Shown: positions 5,276 to 6,490 of the stretch, piece by piece
Layout: every line of letters starts with the position of its first letter
How positions within the stretch are numbered: position 1 is the first letter of the stretch
The notes under the pieces: generated by a model
What the model was told of the DNA's origin: nothing
The model's database searches: none
What the model saw: only the letters and a program-made list of their open reading frames with translations
NCBI GenBank assembly: GCA_013152215.1
Contig: JAADGT010000064.1
Location: 1-6,490 of the forward strand
Source of the DNA: Deltaproteobacteria bacterium
Lineage (GTDB): Bacteria > Desulfobacterota > Deferrisomatia > Deferrisomatales > Deferrisomataceae
Length of the DNA: 6,490 nucleotides
Direction of reading: 5' to 3'
Program-made: the position numbers and the translations under genes

Positions 5276-6343
5276 TCACGACGCACGGTTCTTCAGGAAC
5301 TGCTCGATGGCCAGGACCGCTTTGGCTCCCTCGCCGGCGGCGATGAGGATGCGCTTGCCGAAGGTGTTCGTCACGTCGCCCGCCGCGTACAGGCCCGGCA
5401 GGCCGGTGCGGCAGTTGCCGTCGATCTCCACCTCGCCCCGCTCGTTCACGTGGACCAGGTCCCGCACCAGATCGCTGTTGGGCACCAGCCCGATCTCCAC
5501 GAACACCGCCTCCACCGGCAGCACCTCCTCGGCGCCGTTGTCCTGGTTGCGCACCACCAGCACCTCGGCCCGCTCGGTGCCCTCGATCCGCAGCGGGGTC
5601 CGGTTCTGCAGCACCACGATCGCGTCCGAGGCGGCCACCTTCTCCTTGAGGTACTCGTCGGCCCGGTACGACCGGGTCACCAGGGTCACCCGGGCCCCCT
5701 CCTCGGCGAGGCCCAGGGCGGCCTGGGCGGCCGAGTTCCCCCCGCCCACCACCGCCACCTCGGTGCCGGCGTACCGGTTCGCCGCCAGGGCGTGGAACTC
5801 CAGCACCCCCCGACCCAGGAACTCCCGCTCGCCCGGAATCCCCAGCCGCCGGCGCTTCATGCCCGTGGCCAGGATCACGGTGCGGCTCCGGTACACCTGG
5901 TCGTCGTCGGTGCGCACCTCGAACACGCCGCCGTGCTTCTCCACCGAGACGACCCCGCAGATCTGGTGCGAGAGCTTCAGGCTCTCGAACAGCTGCTTCT
6001 GGAACCGGTCCACCAGCTCGGGGCCGGTGATCAGGTCGAAGCCGGGGTAGTTCACGATGGCCGTGGAGTCCCAGGCCTGGCCCCCCAGACTCTTGGTGAG
6101 GAACAGGGTGTCGAGACCGGTGAGGGCGGCGTAGATGCCGGCCGAGATGCCGGCCGGCCCTCCGCCGATGATGATCACGTCGAACAGATAGTCCGTCAGG
6201 CGCTTCGTGGGCTCGCACACGAACTTCTCCCGGCACGACACCGAGCAGAAGTACACGGTCTCGCCCTTGCACTCCGTGCTGGGGGCCGTCTCCGGGTTCT
6301 CCACCGGCTTGCCGCACACCGGGTCCACCACGCGTTCGATCAC
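5276..6343 (-). CDS. YHS-domain thioredoxin-reductase-like FAD oxidoreductase lacking the CxxC
   Basis: A 355-residue two-part protein. Residues about 6-45 form a YHS/TRASH-type metal-binding domain: DPVCGKPV (Cys10), Cys25, then YFCSVSCREKF (Cys33, Cys37) and Cys43. From residue 53 it is a class-II pyridine nucleotide-disulfide oxidoreductase of the TrxR/AhpF fold. It has the FAD loop GGGPAG (60-65), LGGQAW, VNYPGF, ILATGMKRRRLGIPGE (157-172), the NAD(P) loop VVGGGNSAAQAAL (198-210), and the C-terminal FAD motif GLYAAGDVTN (317-326). Thioredoxin reductases have a redox CATC-type motif between GRGV and the NAD(P) loop; here that stretch reads LEFHALAANRYAG, with no cysteine. A thioredoxin substrate is therefore unlikely; electrons may pass to another acceptor or to the metal domain (inference). 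The NADPH-selective HRR motif is also absent (VTRSYR). The start is GTG, backed by GGAGG 7 nt upstream. Confidence 0.88.
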   Translation of the reverse strand: MIERVVDPVCGKPVENPETAPSTECKGETVYFCSVSCREKFVCEPTKRLTDYLFDVIIIGGGPAGISAGIYAALTGLDTLFLTKSLGGQAWDSTAIVNYPGFDLITGPELVDRFQKQLFESLKLSHQICGVVSVEKHGGVFEVRTDDDQVYRSRTVILATGMKRRRLGIPGEREFLGRGVLEFHALAANRYAGTEVAVVGGGNSAAQAALGLAEEGARVTLVTRSYRADEYLKEKVAASDAIVVLQNRTPLRIEGTERAEVLVVRNQDNGAEEVLPVEAVFVEIGLVPNSDLVRDLVHVNERGEVEIDGNCRTGLPGLYAAGDVTNTFGKRILIAAGEGAKAVLAIEQFLKNRAS

Positions 6344-6350
6344 GGGGGTT

Positions 6351-6355
6351 CCTCC
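6351..6355 (-). promoter_or_regulatory. Ribosome-binding site of the YHS flavoprotein gene
   Basis: The minus strand reads GGAGG followed by 7 nt and then the GTG at 6343. This strong, ideally spaced site fixes the GTG as the start and so confirms that the YHS domain is part of the protein. Confidence 0.75.
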
Positions 6356-6363
6356 GTTGGTGA

Positions 6364-6379
6364 GGGGGGCATGTCCCCC
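6364..6379 (-). promoter_or_regulatory. G-run/C-run hairpin just upstream of the flavoprotein RBS
   Basis: GGGGG and CCCCC runs flank a centre reading GCATGT on the plus strand, giving five G-C pairs close to the ribosome-binding site (8 nt away). In the minus-strand message the stem would sit in the 5' leader. It could affect translation, or be a short REP-like palindrome. Confidence 0.4.
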
Positions 6380-6408
6380 AAGGCTCCTACAGGGCCGAAG
6401 GGCCGACG

Positions 6409-6467
6409 TTACTGGGTAGCACCCTCAGGACCTGGTGGGGCCCTACAACGTGCCAAATAACTGGGTA
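6409..6467. repeat. Pair of 10-bp direct repeats TWACTGGGTA
   Basis: TTACTGGGTA (6409-6418) and TAACTGGGTA (6458-6467) differ at one base and are spaced 49 bp start to start. They lie 66-124 bp upstream of the flavoprotein start codon, where regulator-binding sites would be expected. A perfect GCCCGCGGGC palindrome follows at 6473-6482. No known regulator site was recognised. Confidence 0.4.
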
Positions 6468-6490
6468 TGCTCGCCCGCGGGCCTACTCAA

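Noticed and set aside
4998..6317. A 439-codon minus-strand open frame overlapping the flavoprotein
   Set aside because: It is the flavoprotein sequence read in another frame and continues through the 8-bp repeats as a Pro/Ser-rich tract; the flavoprotein frame has all the family motifs.
6438..6456. Sigma-54 promoter on the minus strand (TTGGCACG)
   Set aside because: The -24 half matches well, but the -12 half is poor and the GC dinucleotide is one base too far away.
6443..6490. End of an upstream minus-strand gene entering from the right edge
   Set aside because: One frame is open for 15 codons from the edge to a TAG, but this is too short to distinguish from chance and no motif is recognisable.

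Overview
This is a very GC-rich bacterial segment, with strong G/C preference at third codon positions. The gene content points to a Gram-negative bacterium: an AmpD-type muropeptide amidase, a lipoprotein-type peptide-binding protein and a YHS-domain flavoprotein. High-GC Proteobacteria or Desulfobacterota-type lineages would fit, but this is inference and nothing here fixes the taxon.

Left part (1-842, minus strand): the N-terminal part of an RlmD/TrmA-family RNA uracil methyltransferase with an iron-sulfur cysteine cluster runs off the left edge. Upstream of it on the same strand is a complete OsmC-family protein.

Divergent spacer (843-1357, about 515 bp): no credible gene. It holds two short arrays of a degenerate 8-bp repeat (consensus close to AAGGCTGG). 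It also holds a long interrupted inverted repeat (1023-1208) with a small central hairpin, a diverged direct copy of one arm, and a perfect 12-bp palindrome. This is the most structured non-coding DNA in the window.

Middle (1358-5188, plus strand): a tight four-gene operon. A family-5 solute-binding lipoprotein is followed by two DppB/DppC-type permeases and an AmpD-like N-acetylmuramoyl-L-alanine amidase. All three junctions are 4-bp start/stop overlaps (GTGA, ATGA, GTGA), so the genes are probably translationally coupled. No ABC ATPase is present, so the importer must borrow ATPases encoded elsewhere. The pairing with an amidase suggests uptake and trimming of muropeptides or cell-wall peptides. 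The amidase C-terminus and stop codon lie inside another array of the same 8-bp repeat (5165-5228).

Right part (5276-6343, minus strand): a thioredoxin-reductase-like flavoprotein converges on the operon. It carries an N-terminal YHS metal-binding domain and lacks the redox CxxC expected between the two halves of its NAD(P)-binding region. Its upstream region (6344-6490) has a good ribosome-binding site, a G-run/C-run hairpin and a pair of 10-bp direct repeats.
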